From: Cryobacterium breve
GTDB taxonomy: Bacteria > Actinomycetota > Actinomycetes > Actinomycetales > Microbacteriaceae
Length of the DNA: 64,000 bases
Direction of reading: 5' to 3'
Assembly: GCF_004402375.1 (NCBI RefSeq)
Contig: NZ_SOGJ01000021.1
Coordinates: forward strand, 124,754 to 188,753
Position numbers and translations under genes: made by a program. The notes beneath the pieces were generated by a model that was not told the DNA's origin, did no database searches, and worked only from the letters and a program-made list of their open reading frames with translations. Positions 48,932 through 58,355 of the stretch are shown one piece after another (position 1 is the stretch's first letter; the number at the start of each line of letters is the position of its first letter).

Positions 48932-49692
48932 TGGGTCAGAAAGTAAACCCCTATGGCTTCCGTCTGGGAATCACGACCGACCATGTGTCGCGTTGGTTCT
49001 CTGACAGCACGAAGCCTGGCCAGCGTTACAGCGACTTCGTCGCTGAAGACGTCAAGATCCGCCGCCTGTTGAGCACCAGCCTCGACCGCGCCGGCGTTTC
49101 CCGCATCGAGATCGAGCGCACTCGTGACCGCGTTCGCGTCGACATTCACACCGCCCGTCCGGGCATCGTGATCGGTCGCCGCGGCGCGGAGGCCGAGCGC
49201 ATCCGCTCCGACCTCGAGAAGCTCACCGCGAAGCAGATCCAGCTGAACATCCTCGAGGTGAAGAACCCCGAGGTGGACGCTCAGCTCGTCGCTCAGGGCA
49301 TTGCCGAGCAGCTCTCCGCTCGAGTGGCCTTCCGCCGCGCGATGCGTAAGGGCCTGCAGGGTGCCCAGCGCGCCGGCGCCAAGGGTGTTCGCATCCAGGT
49401 GTCCGGTCGCCTTGGTGGCGCCGAGATGAGCCGTTCGGAGTTCTACCGCGAAGGCCGTGTGCCCCTGCACACCCTGCGTGCGAACATCGACTACGGCTTC
49501 TACGAAGCCAAGACCACCTTCGGCCGCATCGGCGTGAAGGTCTGGATCTACAAGGGCGACATCACCAACAAGGAACTCGCTCGCGAGCAGGCCAACGCAA
49601 AGTCGTCCCGCCCCGAGCGTCGTGACGACCGACCGCGTCGTGCGCCCCGCGCAGAGGCAGCGGCCCCGGTTGCAGCAGGAGTTGAGGCATAA
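48931..49692 (+). CDS. rpsC: 30S ribosomal protein S3
   Basis: The 253-residue S3 protein at the mRNA entry tunnel, with a KH domain ([20 protein letters not shown]) and a C-terminal [13 protein letters not shown] segment. Beyond that is a tail of about 50 residues rich in Arg, Ala and Pro ([20 protein letters not shown]), longer than in E. coli S3 (233 residues). It starts within the rplV stop; rplP follows after two bases. Confidence 0.99.
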   Translation: MGQKVNPYGFRLGITTDHVSRWFSDSTKPGQRYSDFVAEDVKIRRLLSTSLDRAGVSRIEIERTRDRVRVDIHTARPGIVIGRRGAEAERIRSDLEKLTAKQIQLNILEVKNPEVDAQLVAQGIAEQLSARVAFRRAMRKGLQGAQRAGAKGVRIQVSGRLGGAEMSRSEFYREGRVPLHTLRANIDYGFYEAKTTFGRIGVKVWIYKGDITNKELAREQANAKSSRPERRDDRPRRAPRAEAAAPVAAGVEA

Positions 49693-49694
49693 CC

Positions 49695-50113
<419 letters not shown>

Positions 50114-50114
<1 letters not shown>

Positions 50115-50431
50115 TGGCGATCGGATCCAAGGAGCTCGCCTCAGTCGAGCTCGACACTTTTGAAAACGAGCGGTTGTTCGATGAGCTGAAGAAGGCGAAG
50201 GAAGAACTTTTCAACCTTCGCTTCCAGTCGGCCACCGGCCAGCTCGAAAGCCACGGCCGCCTCCGCGCGGTCAAGCGCGACATCGCTCGCATCTACACGG
50301 TTCTCCGTGAGCGCGAGTTGGGTATTCGCCCGACTCCCGCACCGGTCGAGGCTCCGGCCAAGGCTGAGAAGAAGACCAAGAAGGCCAAGCCTGCAGTTGA
50401 GGCTGACGCCGTCGAGACGAAGGAGGCCTAG
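50114..50431 (+). CDS. rpmC: 50S ribosomal protein L29 with an extended C-terminus
   Basis: The 105-residue L29 protein at the tunnel exit. The normal two-helix body runs to about residue 72 ([20 protein letters not shown], then [20 protein letters not shown]). A tail of about 33 Ala/Lys/Glu/Pro residues follows ([17 protein letters not shown]), whereas L29 is usually 60-80 residues long. The ATG at 50114 lies in a TAATG overlap with rplP. The tail is probably disordered. Confidence 0.97.
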
Positions 50432-50433
50432 TC

Positions 50434-50733
50434 ATGGCGAAGACTGACGAAAAGGTCGTCGCTGTCGAGGCTGAAGCTCTCGTTCGCGGCTACCGCAAGA
50501 CGCTGCGTGGTTATGTGACCAGCGACAAGATGGACAAGACCATCGTTGTCGAGGTTGAAGACCGCGTGAAGCACCCCCTGTACGGCAAGGTCATCCGCCG
50601 TACGTCCAAGCTGAAGGCTCACGACGAGGCGAACATCGCCGGCATCGGCGACCTGGTCCTGATCAGTGAGACCCGTCCGCTCAGCGCCTCCAAGCGCTGG
50701 CGCCTGGTCGAGATCCTCGAGAAGGCCAAGTAG
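50434..50733 (+). CDS. rpsQ: 30S ribosomal protein S17
   Basis: The 99-residue S17 protein, an early-binding OB-fold protein of the 30S body. The core is [42 protein letters not shown] and [20 protein letters not shown]. About 15 N-terminal residues precede the usual start of the fold. It starts two bases after the rpmC stop and ends the S10 part of the cluster. Confidence 0.99.
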   Translation: MAKTDEKVVAVEAEALVRGYRKTLRGYVTSDKMDKTIVVEVEDRVKHPLYGKVIRRTSKLKAHDEANIAGIGDLVLISETRPLSASKRWRLVEILEKAK

Positions 50734-50766
50734 GCCTCGCGCCTACTTGATAGAAGGGTATAAAAA

Positions 50767-51135
50767 GTGCTTCAGCAAGAATCACGACTCAAGGTCGCAG
50801 ACAACACGGGTGCCAAGGAGCTGTTGACCATTCGCGTGCTCGGCGGCTCCGGTCGCCGCTACGCAGGCCTCGGCGACACGATCGTCGCCACGGTCAAGGA
50901 TGCGATCCCGGGCGGAAACGTCAAGAAGGGCGACGTCGTCAAGGCCGTCGTCGTTCGCGTCAAAAAGCAGACCCGTCGTTCAGACGGTTCGTACATCAAG
51001 TTCGATGAGAACGCCGCAGTGATTTTGAAGAACGAAGGTGACCCCCGCGGCACCCGTATCTTCGGACCGGTCGGTCGCGAGCTCCGCGACAAGAAGTTCA
51101 TGAAGATCATCTCGCTGGCACCGGAGGTTATCTAA
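50767..51135 (+). CDS. rplN: 50S ribosomal protein L14
   Basis: The 122-residue L14 protein, an intersubunit-bridge protein and the binding site of the silencing factor RsfS. It is canonical: [39 protein letters not shown] and [14 protein letters not shown]. The GTG follows AGAAGGG. First gene of the spc part; the 33-base gap to rpsQ shows no terminator. Confidence 0.99.
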   Translation: MLQQESRLKVADNTGAKELLTIRVLGGSGRRYAGLGDTIVATVKDAIPGGNVKKGDVVKAVVVRVKKQTRRSDGSYIKFDENAAVILKNEGDPRGTRIFGPVGRELRDKKFMKIISLAPEVI

Positions 51136-51138
51136 ATC

Positions 51139-51498
51139 ATGGCCAGACTCAAAAAGGGTGACCTCGTAGAGGTCATTACCGGCCGCACCCAGGCCCGCGG
51201 CGGAGACCGTGGCAAGCAGGGTATAGTCATCGCCGTCCTGGTGGAGAAGAACCGTGTCCTCGTCGAGGGCATCAACTTCGTCACCAAGCACGTTCGCGTG
51301 GGCCAGACCCAGCGCGGCACCAAGACCGGTGGCATCGAGACCATGGAGGCGCCGATTCACGTGTCCAACGTGGCACTCGTCGACCCGGAGACCAAGAAGC
51401 CGACTCGCGTCGGTTTCCGCCTCGAAGAAGTAACGAAGGACGGCGTCACCAAGACGGTCCGCGTTCGTTACGCCAAGAAGTCAGGGAAGGACCTCTGA
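51139..51498 (+). CDS. rplX: 50S ribosomal protein L24
   Basis: The 119-residue L24 protein, an assembly initiator near the tunnel exit. The KOW motif is [21 protein letters not shown], followed by [11 protein letters not shown] and [19 protein letters not shown]. It overlaps rplE by one base (TGATG at 51498). Confidence 0.99.
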   Translation: MARLKKGDLVEVITGRTQARGGDRGKQGIVIAVLVEKNRVLVEGINFVTKHVRVGQTQRGTKTGGIETMEAPIHVSNVALVDPETKKPTRVGFRLEEVTKDGVTKTVRVRYAKKSGKDL

Positions 51499-52100
51499 TG
51501 ACCGACTCTTCAGTTGCAGCAGCAGAAGCGCCCGTCGAGGCAGCCCTGCCGCGTCTCAAGCAGAAGTACCGCGATGAGATCATGGCCCAGCTCACCAAGG
51601 ACCTCGGCTTCACGAACGTTCACCAGGTTCCGAACCTGGTCAAGATCGTCGTGAACATGGGTGTCGGCGAGGCAGCTCGCGACGGCAAGATCATGGATGG
51701 CGCCGTCTCCGACCTCACCAAGATCACCGGTCAGAAGCCGCAGGTCACCAAGGCACGTAAGTCGATCGCGCAGTTCAAACTGCGTGAAGGACAGCCCATC
51801 GGCACGCACGTCACACTTCGTGGCGACCGCATGTGGGAGTTCCTCGACCGGCTCCTGAGCCTGGCTCTGCCGCGCATCCGCGACTTCCGCGGTTTGAGCG
51901 ACAAGCAGTTCGATGGAAGCGGTAACTACACCTTCGGGCTCACCGAGCAGGTCATGTTCCACGAAATCGACCAGGACCGGATCGACCGTATCCGCGGTAT
52001 GGATATCACGGTTGTGACGACGGCCAAGAACAACGACGAAGGACGCGCGCTGCTCAAGGCGCTGGGCTTCCCGTTCAAGACGGCCGAAAACACCAAGTAA
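51498..52100 (+). CDS. rplE: 50S ribosomal protein L5
   Basis: The 200-residue L5 protein, which binds 5S rRNA and the P-site side of the intersubunit bridge. About 15 extra N-terminal Ala/Glu/Pro-rich residues precede [16 protein letters not shown]. Core segments are [37 protein letters not shown] and [16 protein letters not shown]. The next gene, rpsH, begins 118 bases later; S14, normally found here, is missing. Confidence 0.99.
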   Translation: MTDSSVAAAEAPVEAALPRLKQKYRDEIMAQLTKDLGFTNVHQVPNLVKIVVNMGVGEAARDGKIMDGAVSDLTKITGQKPQVTKARKSIAQFKLREGQPIGTHVTLRGDRMWEFLDRLLSLALPRIRDFRGLSDKQFDGSGNYTFGLTEQVMFHEIDQDRIDRIRGMDITVVTTAKNNDEGRALLKALGFPFKTAENTK

Positions 52101-52131
52101 AGTAGCTCCTTGGCTCTTGTAGTAAAAATCC

Positions 52132-52189
52132 GGGGCTGGACAACCGTCCAGCCCCACCACGACCAAGGTCGTCATCCGTGTAACGGATG
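52132..52189 (+). other. Hairpin-rich gap between rplE and rpsH where S14 is usually encoded
   Basis: GGGGCTGGAC (52132-52141) pairs with GTCCAGCCCC (52146-52155) around an AACC loop. ACGACC/GGTCGT (52160-52173) and CATCCGT/ACGGATG (52173-52189) form two further stems. The first stem has no T-tract. None of the 118 bases encodes an S14-like sequence. Confidence 0.6.
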
Positions 52190-52218
52190 AACGAAACCAG
52201 GCGAGAAAGGCACCACAA

Positions 52219-52617
52219 ATGACAATGACAGATCCGGTCGCAGACATGCTGACCAGACTGCGCAACGCTAACTCGGCGTTCCACGACACCGTGTCCATGC
52301 CGCACAGCAAGCTCAAAGCGAACATCGCAGACATCCTCAAGGCCCAGGGTTACATCTCGGCGTGGGATGTCAAGGATGCAGAGGTCGGCAAGACCCTCAC
52401 GCTCAACCTCAAGTTTGGTCCGAACCGCGAGCGTTCCATCGTCGGCATCAAGCGGGTTTCCAAGCCCGGCCTGCGCGTGTACGCGAAGTCGACCGAAATT
52501 CCCACCGTTCTCGGTGGCCTCGGCGTTGCCATCCTGTCCACCTCCAGCGGTCTGCTCACCGACCGCCAGGCCGAGAAGAAGGGCGTAGGCGGAGAAGTTC
52601 TCGCCTACGTGTGGTAG
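52219..52617 (+). CDS. rpsH: 30S ribosomal protein S8
   Basis: The 132-residue S8 protein, a central-domain 16S rRNA binder and the autoregulator of the spc operon in E. coli. Core segments are [40 protein letters not shown] and [20 protein letters not shown]. The ATG follows GAAAGG. The hairpins just upstream could be an S8 target or a leftover from loss of S14; neither is shown. Confidence 0.99.
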   Translation: MTMTDPVADMLTRLRNANSAFHDTVSMPHSKLKANIADILKAQGYISAWDVKDAEVGKTLTLNLKFGPNRERSIVGIKRVSKPGLRVYAKSTEIPTVLGGLGVAILSTSSGLLTDRQAEKKGVGGEVLAYVW

Positions 52618-52623
52618 CCGACA

Positions 52624-53160
52624 ATGTCACGTATCGGAAGACTCCCCATCCCGATCCCCGCGGATGTCACGGTCGCCGCTGAAGGCCAGCGCGTCAGCGT
52701 CAAGGGCCCGAAGGGTGAGCTCGCGCTCACCGTCGCGAACCCCATCGAGGTCAAGATCGAAGACGGTCACGTTGTCGTCACTCGCCCGAACGATGAGCGC
52801 AACTCGCGCTCGCTGCACGGACTGACCCGGACGCTGATCGCAAACCAGATCATCGGGGTGACGGTGGGATACACCAAGTCCCTCGAGATCGTCGGTACCG
52901 GTTACCGCGTCGCCCAGAAGGGCAGCTCGATCGAGTTCGCCCTCGGCTTCTCGCACCCGGTCCTCGTCGAGGCACCTGCCGGAATCACCCTCACCGTCGA
53001 GAGCGTTAACCGCCTCACGGTCGGTGGCATCGACAAGCAGGCTGTCGGCGAGGTCGCCGCCAACATCCGTAAGATTCGCAAGCCAGAGCCCTACAAGGGC
53101 AAGGGTGTGCGTTACGCCGGCGAGATTGTTCGCCGCAAGGCCGGAAAGAGTGGTAAGTAA
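52624..53160 (+). CDS. rplF: 50S ribosomal protein L6
   Basis: The 178-residue L6 protein near the sarcin-ricin loop. It is canonical: [17 protein letters not shown], the repeated fold with [19 protein letters not shown], and the C-terminal signature [13 protein letters not shown]. It starts six bases after rpsH; rplR begins two bases after its stop. Confidence 0.99.
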   Translation: MSRIGRLPIPIPADVTVAAEGQRVSVKGPKGELALTVANPIEVKIEDGHVVVTRPNDERNSRSLHGLTRTLIANQIIGVTVGYTKSLEIVGTGYRVAQKGSSIEFALGFSHPVLVEAPAGITLTVESVNRLTVGGIDKQAVGEVAANIRKIRKPEPYKGKGVRYAGEIVRRKAGKSGK

Positions 53161-53162
53161 CC

Positions 53163-53534
53163 ATGGGTCTCGGAACTAGAGGTAAGAGCAAGGCTGCTGC
53201 CCGCGGACGCAGGCACACACGTCTTCGCAAGAAGATCGAGGGGACCGCGCTTCGTCCGCGTCTCGTCGTGACCCGTTCGGCTCGCCACGTCTTCGTGCAG
53301 GTCGTCGATGACAGCAAGGGCTTCACCCTTGCTTCGGCGTCCACGCTTGAAGACGGTCTGCGCACCTTCGATGGTGACAAGACCGCCAAGGCACGCAAGG
53401 TCGGCGAGCTCGTCGCCGAACGTGCGAAGGCCGCCGGCATCGAAGCCGTCGTATTTGACCGTGGCGGAAGCAAGTACGCAGGACGCGTCGCTGCGATCGC
53501 CGATGGAGCTCGAGAGGGTGGATTGAACCTGTGA
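53163..53534 (+). CDS. rplR: 50S ribosomal protein L18
   Basis: The 123-residue L18 protein, which holds 5S rRNA in the central protuberance. Core segments are [20 protein letters not shown] and [20 protein letters not shown], ending [10 protein letters not shown]. The stop overlaps the rpsE GTG by four bases (GTGA at 53531). Confidence 0.99.
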   Translation: MGLGTRGKSKAAARGRRHTRLRKKIEGTALRPRLVVTRSARHVFVQVVDDSKGFTLASASTLEDGLRTFDGDKTAKARKVGELVAERAKAAGIEAVVFDRGGSKYAGRVAAIADGAREGGLNL

Positions 53535-54241
53535 GCACTGAAACCGCTAGCACAGCAACGAAGGAGACCGTGGTGGCTGCAGAGGCACCCGTCGAGACCG
53601 CTGCGTCAACGGCACCCGCCCAGAACGAGCCTCGTGAGGCTCGTCGTGGCGGCCGTGAGCGCAACCCGAACAAGGACCGCGGAAGCCGCGATGCCGACAA
53701 GAGCCAGTTCCTGGAGCGCGTTGTCACCATCAACCGCGTTTCCAAGGTGGTGAAGGGTGGTCGTCGCTTCAGCTTCACCGCCCTCGTCGTCGTCGGTGAC
53801 GGAAACGGCCTCGTCGGCGTTGGATACGGCAAGGCCCGCGAGGTCCCGACCGCTATCTCCAAGGGTGTCGAGGAAGCGAAGAAGAACTTCTTCCGCGTTC
53901 CCCGCGTCGGCCTGACGATTCCGCACCCCGTTCAGGGCGAAGCCGCAGCCGGAGTTGTCCTGCTGCGTCCCGCCGCGGCCGGTACCGGCGTTATCGCCGG
54001 TGGCCCGGTGCGCGCCGTCCTTGAGTGCGCAGGCATCCACGATGTCCTGAGCAAGTCGCTCGGTTCGTCGAACACCATCAACATCGTTCACGCCACCGTC
54101 GAGGCCCTGCACCAGCTCGAAGAGCCGCGTGCGGTTGCGGCTCGTCGTGGCCTCGCGTATGAAGACGTCGCTCCGGCGCGTTTCCTGCGTGCCGACGCCG
54201 CAGCAGCAGCAGCTGCAGCGGCAGCAAAGGCAGGTGCCTGA
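53531..54241 (+). CDS. rpsE: 30S ribosomal protein S5
   Basis: The 236-residue S5 protein at the mRNA entry site, important for fidelity. A Thr/Ala/Glu-rich extension of about 35 residues and a Arg/Gly/Asp-rich segment precede [20 protein letters not shown]. The double-stranded RNA-binding fold and [15 protein letters not shown] are normal. The C-terminus ends in an alanine run. E. coli S5 has 167 residues, so about 70 residues are extra. The GTG is within the rplR stop. Confidence 0.99.
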   Translation: MSTETASTATKETVVAAEAPVETAASTAPAQNEPREARRGGRERNPNKDRGSRDADKSQFLERVVTINRVSKVVKGGRRFSFTALVVVGDGNGLVGVGYGKAREVPTAISKGVEEAKKNFFRVPRVGLTIPHPVQGEAAAGVVLLRPAAAGTGVIAGGPVRAVLECAGIHDVLSKSLGSSNTINIVHATVEALHQLEEPRAVAARRGLAYEDVAPARFLRADAAAAAAAAAAKAGA

Positions 54242-54423
54242 TGGCTCGCCTCAAAGTGACACAGATCAAGTCCAAAATTAGTGAGAAGCAGAACCAGCGC
54301 GACACGCTTCGCAGCCTGGGTCTCAAGCGCATTGGCGCAGTCACGATTCGCGAGGACAACTCGCAGAACCGCGGCTACGTCAACACCGTTGCTCACCTCG
54401 TAAAGGTCGAGGAGATTGACTAA
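54241..54423 (+). CDS. rpmD: 50S ribosomal protein L30
   Basis: The 60-residue L30 protein, a small domain II/V binder of 23S rRNA. It is canonical: [19 protein letters not shown] and [18 protein letters not shown]. It starts within the rpsE stop (TGATG) and its own stop overlaps rplO (TAATG). Confidence 0.99.
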   Translation: MARLKVTQIKSKISEKQNQRDTLRSLGLKRIGAVTIREDNSQNRGYVNTVAHLVKVEEID

Positions 54424-54980
54424 TGGCTGACGAGAAGGAAGCTGCCGCCGCAGCCGCCAAGCCCGCCACTGCAAAGAAGGTGGCCCCCAAGAAGGCTGCC
54501 GCCGCCAAGGTCGCCGTGAAAGTTGCTCCGACCGAAAAGCGCGAGCAGGTCCTGAAGGTCCACCACCTTCGCCCCGCCCCCGGAGCCAAGAAGTCGCGCA
54601 TGCGCGTCGGTCGTGGTGAAGGATCCAAGGGTAAGACCGCCGGCCGTGGTACCAAGGGCACGAAGGCACGTTACAACGTGCGTATCGGGTTCGAGGGTGG
54701 CCAGATGCCGCTGCACATGCGTACTCCGAAACTGCGCGGGTTCAAGAACCCGTTCCGCGTCGAGTACCAGGTTGTGAACCTGGAAAAGCTTGCCGAGCTC
54801 TACCCGAACGGTGGCGATGTAACCATCGCCGACCTGGTCGCCAAGGGCGCGGTACGTGACAACGAGAAGGTCAAGGTGCTCGGCAACGGTGACATTGCCG
54901 TTAAGCTGAACATTGCAGTGGATAAGGTCTCCGGCTCAGCAGAGCAGAAGATCGTCGCTGCGGGTGGCTCAATCAAGTAA
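54423..54980 (+). CDS. rplO: 50S ribosomal protein L15 with an N-terminal extension
   Basis: The 185-residue L15 protein, a late-assembly 50S component. The core begins at [20 protein letters not shown] and [19 protein letters not shown]. It is preceded by about 40 Ala/Lys/Val-rich residues not found in E. coli L15 (144 residues). It starts within the rpmD stop codon and is followed after 16 bases by a strong hairpin and T-tract. Confidence 0.98.
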   Translation: MADEKEAAAAAAKPATAKKVAPKKAAAAKVAVKVAPTEKREQVLKVHHLRPAPGAKKSRMRVGRGEGSKGKTAGRGTKGTKARYNVRIGFEGGQMPLHMRTPKLRGFKNPFRVEYQVVNLEKLAELYPNGGDVTIADLVAKGAVRDNEKVKVLGNGDIAVKLNIAVDKVSGSAEQKIVAAGGSIK

Positions 54981-54996
54981 GTCCGTAGACGCTGAG

Positions 54997-55057
54997 CGAG
55001 CTTGTCGAGGCCACCAATCGAAATCTTTCGATGCCGGTCTCGACAAGCTCGTTTTTC
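54997..55057 (+). terminator. Repeat-derived terminator-like hairpin between rplO and secY
   Basis: CGAGCTTGTCGAG (54997-55009) pairs perfectly with CTCGACAAGCTCG (55039-55051). An inner ATCGAAA/TTTCGAT stem sits in the loop, and five T residues (55052-55056) follow directly. The right arm with its left flank, GGTCTCGACAAGCTCG, is identical to the element inside pilD. It has the form of an intrinsic terminator and lies inside the spc operon. Confidence 0.7.
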
Positions 55058-55078
55058 TCGTTATTAACTGGAGGCATT

Positions 55079-56401
55079 GTGTTCAGCGCCATTGCGCGGA
55101 TATTCCGCACGCCCGACCTGCGCAGGAAAATCGGGTTCAGCCTGGGTATTGTTGCCCTGTTCCGACTGGGCTCGTTCATCCCGGCTCCCTTCGTCGACTT
55201 CGGAAACGTGCAAGCGTGTCTGGCGGCGAACCAAGGGACCAGCGGCCTCTATGAGCTTGTCAACCTCTTCAGCGGCGGTGCCCTGCTGCAGCTGTCGGTC
55301 TTCGCGCTCGGCATCATGCCGTACATCACGGCCTCGATCATCGTGCAACTTCTGCGCGTGGTCATCCCTCACTTCGAGACCCTGCACAAGGAGGGCGCGT
55401 CCGGACAGGGCACGCTCACCCAGTACACGCGGTACCTCACCATCGCCCTCGCAATCCTCCAGTCGACGACGCTGATCACCGTGGCCCGCAGTGGCGCTCT
55501 CTACGGAACCTCTGCCAGTGCCGAGTGCTCCCAGCTGCTCACCAATGACGCCTGGTACGCAATCATGCTCATGGTCATCACCATGACCGCCGGTACCGGC
55601 CTGATCATGTGGATGGGTGAGCTCATCACCGAGCGCGGCATCGGCAATGGGATGTCGCTTCTGATCTTCACGTCGATCGCAGCGCTGTTCCCGGGTTCGC
55701 TCGCCTCCATCGGCCAGCAGAAGGGCATCGAGGTTCTGCTGGTCGTGCTCGCGATCGGCCTGGTCGTCGTCGCCGCAGTGGTCTTCGTCGAACAATCCCA
55801 GCGCCGCATCCCTGTGCAGTACGCCAAGCGGATGGTCGGTCGCCGCACCTACGGCGGCAACAACACGTACATTCCGATCAAGGTGAACATGGCCGGTGTC
55901 GTGCCCGTTATCTTCGCCTCGTCCCTGCTGTACCTGCCGGCTCTGATCGCTCAGTTCAACCAGCCGGCCGCGGGACAGGCTCCGCCGGCGTGGGTCACCT
56001 GGGTCACCAATAACCTCACCCAGGGCAACGACCCGCTGTACATGGCGCTGTACTTCCTCCTCATCGTCGGGTTCACCTACTTCTACGTCGCGATCACCTT
56101 CAACCCCGAAGAGGTCGCCGACAACATGAAGAAGTACGGCGGATTCATTCCGGGCATTCGTGCCGGTCGCCCGACCGCCGAGTACCTGGACTTCGTCCTC
56201 ACCCGGGTCACGCTGCCCGGTGCCCTGTACCTCGGCCTGATCGCCCTACTGCCTCTGATCGCGTTCTCCGCGATCGGCGCCGACCAGAACTTCCCGTTCG
56301 GCGGGGCCAGCATTCTGATTGTGGTCGGTGTCGGACTGGAGACGGTCAAGCAGATCGACGCACAACTCCAGCAGCGCCACTACGAAGGGCTTCTCCGATG
56401 A
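55079..56401 (+). CDS. secY: Protein translocase subunit SecY
   Basis: The 440-residue channel subunit of the SecYEG translocon. Ten hydrophobic segments can be traced. Family segments include [12 protein letters not shown] at the N-terminus, [48 protein letters not shown] and [17 protein letters not shown]. The GTG at 55079 follows GGAGG; an in-frame ATG at 55031 falls inside the preceding hairpin and is rejected. Its stop overlaps adk by four bases (ATGA at 56398). Confidence 0.98.
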   Translation: MFSAIARIFRTPDLRRKIGFSLGIVALFRLGSFIPAPFVDFGNVQACLAANQGTSGLYELVNLFSGGALLQLSVFALGIMPYITASIIVQLLRVVIPHFETLHKEGASGQGTLTQYTRYLTIALAILQSTTLITVARSGALYGTSASAECSQLLTNDAWYAIMLMVITMTAGTGLIMWMGELITERGIGNGMSLLIFTSIAALFPGSLASIGQQKGIEVLLVVLAIGLVVVAAVVFVEQSQRRIPVQYAKRMVGRRTYGGNNTYIPIKVNMAGVVPVIFASSLLYLPALIAQFNQPAAGQAPPAWVTWVTNNLTQGNDPLYMALYFLLIVGFTYFYVAITFNPEEVADNMKKYGGFIPGIRAGRPTAEYLDFVLTRVTLPGALYLGLIALLPLIAFSAIGADQNFPFGGASILIVVGVGLETVKQIDAQLQQRHYEGLLR

Positions 56402-57012
56402 CCCGTCTTCTCCTGATCGGGCCGCCCGGTGCGGGCAAGGGTACCCAGGCTGAACGCCTGTCCGAGGCCTTCGCGGTGCCGGCCGTGTCCACTGGGGACA
56501 TCTTTCGGTACAACGTCAAGAACGACACCGAGCTGGGTCTCCAGGTCAAGTCATTCATGGATGCCGGCGCCTACGTGCCGGACACCCTCACGAATGCCAT
56601 CGTGTCCGACCGGTTGAAGCAGGATGACGCAGTCGACGGATTCCTCCTTGATGGCTATCCGCGAACGCAGGATCAGGTTTTCGAACTCGACCGCATGCTC
56701 GAGGCCGACAATGATGCGCTCGATGCTGTCGTGCTGATCGTGGCCGACACCGAAGAGGTCGTCGCCCGGCTACTGAAGCGTGCCGCGGAGCAGGGGCGTG
56801 CAGACGACACGGCTGACGTCATCCGTCATCGTCTCTCCGTCTACGAAGAGCAGACCGCCCCACTGATCGACATCTACTCCGCCCGCGGACTTGTGGTCAC
56901 CGTCGACGGCCTCGGCGCCGTCGACGAGGTGACCGGACGTATCCTCGCGGCTCTGGCCGCGCGCGGAGTATCCGTGCCCGCCACCAGCGGAGACGCAGCC
57001 AGCGCCTCCTAA
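56398..57012 (+). CDS. adk: Adenylate kinase
   Basis: The 204-residue enzyme catalysing ATP + AMP to 2 ADP. The P-loop is GPPGAGKGT (residues 8-16), the AMP site includes [10 protein letters not shown] and FLLDGYPRT, and [18 protein letters not shown] gives the LID-side arginine and helix. The LID is the short form without a zinc-binding insertion. It is translationally coupled to secY; the ATG overlaps the secY stop. Confidence 0.98.
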   Translation: MTRLLLIGPPGAGKGTQAERLSEAFAVPAVSTGDIFRYNVKNDTELGLQVKSFMDAGAYVPDTLTNAIVSDRLKQDDAVDGFLLDGYPRTQDQVFELDRMLEADNDALDAVVLIVADTEEVVARLLKRAAEQGRADDTADVIRHRLSVYEEQTAPLIDIYSARGLVVTVDGLGAVDEVTGRILAALAARGVSVPATSGDAASAS

Positions 57013-57069
57013 CCCGGACGTGCGCCCCTGCGGCAGGCGCGTCCTCAGCAGTTTGCAGAGAATTTCACG

Positions 57070-57900
57070 ATGAGCCTTCGACGTTCCATCTACAAGTCGC
57101 CGGCGCAGATGCGGTTGATGATCGCACCCGGGTTGGCCACGGCCGCATCGCTCGATGCGGCTCGGGCGGCCATCCGGGTCGGCGCTACCACACTGGAGCT
57201 CGACGCTGCGGCGGAAGCTGCCATCGTGGCCCACGGTGGCCTGCCCAACTTCAAGCTTGAACAGGGGTACCACCACACGGTGTGCGCGTCCGTCAACGAC
57301 GATGTCGTGCACGGCATCCCGGGTGTGCGCGTACTCGGTGCCGGTGACATCGTCTCGATCGACAGTGGTGCGATCATCGAGGGCTGGAACGGCGACGCTG
57401 CGTTCTCCTATGTGATTCCCGACTCTGACCGTCCGGAGATCGTTGCCGAGCGCCAGAAGCTGTCCGACGTGACCGAGCAGTCGTTGTGGCACGGGATCGC
57501 GCGCCTCGCGGTGGCCCGCCACCTCAACGAGGTGGGTGAGGCCATCGAGGACTACGTTGAATCCCAGGGTAGCTACGGGATCCTCACCGACTACGTCGGC
57601 CACGGCATCGGCCGCTCCATGCATGAGGCCCCGCCCGTGTTCAACTACCGCGTGCGCCAGAAGGGCCCGGACGTGAAGCCCGGACTCGTGATCGCCATCG
57701 AGCCCATGGTCGTTCTGGGGTCCATCGACACGTATGTGCGCGAGGATGACTGGACTGTCGCCACCAGCGACGGACTGGCCGCCGCGCACTGGGAGCACAG
57801 CGTTGCAGTGCACAAGGACGGTATCTGGGTGCTCACCGCTGCCGACGGCGGCGCCGCGGCGCTTGCTCCGTTCGGCATCACCCCCGTTCCGATCACGTAG
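57070..57900 (+). CDS. map: Methionine aminopeptidase, type I
   Basis: The 276-residue metalloenzyme that removes initiator methionine from nascent proteins. The five metal ligands are all present: Asp98, Asp109, His178, Glu211 and Glu242; CASVNDDVVHGIPG and GHGIGRSMHEAPP are the family motifs. It follows adk after 57 bases. In most actinobacteria infA lies directly downstream; here a mannitol PTS cluster intervenes. Confidence 0.98.
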   Translation: MSLRRSIYKSPAQMRLMIAPGLATAASLDAARAAIRVGATTLELDAAAEAAIVAHGGLPNFKLEQGYHHTVCASVNDDVVHGIPGVRVLGAGDIVSIDSGAIIEGWNGDAAFSYVIPDSDRPEIVAERQKLSDVTEQSLWHGIARLAVARHLNEVGEAIEDYVESQGSYGILTDYVGHGIGRSMHEAPPVFNYRVRQKGPDVKPGLVIAIEPMVVLGSIDTYVREDDWTVATSDGLAAAHWEHSVAVHKDGIWVLTAADGGAAALAPFGITPVPIT

Positions 57901-58017
57901 CCCGCGTCGCCGAGGCCGCAGCGCTACGTGTAGGGCCTGGTCTTTTCAGACGCCCGGAAGCGGGAAGATTGAGGGAGGACAAACTGTCCGTCTCGGCAAT
58001 CGGAAAAGAGCGATTCA

Positions 58018-58347
58018 ATGAGGATTCTCGTCATCTGCGGTGCTGGAGCTTCCAGTGCCTTCGTTGCGCACCGGGTTCGCCACACCGCGAAGGCCCGCGG
58101 TCTGGACGTGCACGTGTCTGCGGGCAGCGAATCGGACCTTCCGGCCTCCCTCGGCCCTATCGACGTGCTCCTGGTTGGTCCTCACCTGGCGCCCCGCTTC
58201 GAGAAGATCCGCCTTCAGGCCGTCCACGCCGGCGTTGGCGTGGCCCTGATGGAGGCCACCGTCTTCGCCTCACAAAACGGCGATGAAGCCCTCGACGCGG
58301 CCATCTACGCCTACAAGACGCGCGACTGGGCCGACACGAAGAAGTAG
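58018..58347 (+). CDS. PTS EIIB-like protein, lactose/cellobiose type (orphan)
   Basis: A 109-residue protein of the PTS lactose/cellobiose EIIB fold. The phosphocysteine is Cys7 in the P-loop-like motif VICGAGASSAF, and VLLVGPHLAPRF is the second signature. EIIB domains accept phosphate from EIIA and pass it to sugar on EIIC. No EIIC or EIIA of the same type is adjacent, so it is an orphan. It is convergent with mtlR (eight bases between stops) and 117 bases after map. It could serve a remote permease or act as a regulator. Confidence 0.85.
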   Translation: MRILVICGAGASSAFVAHRVRHTAKARGLDVHVSAGSESDLPASLGPIDVLLVGPHLAPRFEKIRLQAVHAGVGVALMEATVFASQNGDEALDAAIYAYKTRDWADTKK

Positions 58348-58355
58348 CCTCACGT

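Noticed and set aside
52101-52218. A frameshifted or very short S14 gene in the rplE-rpsH gap.
   Set aside because: No S14-like residues or Cys pairs occur in any frame of the gap, and 118 bases are too short for the 61-residue S14 form.
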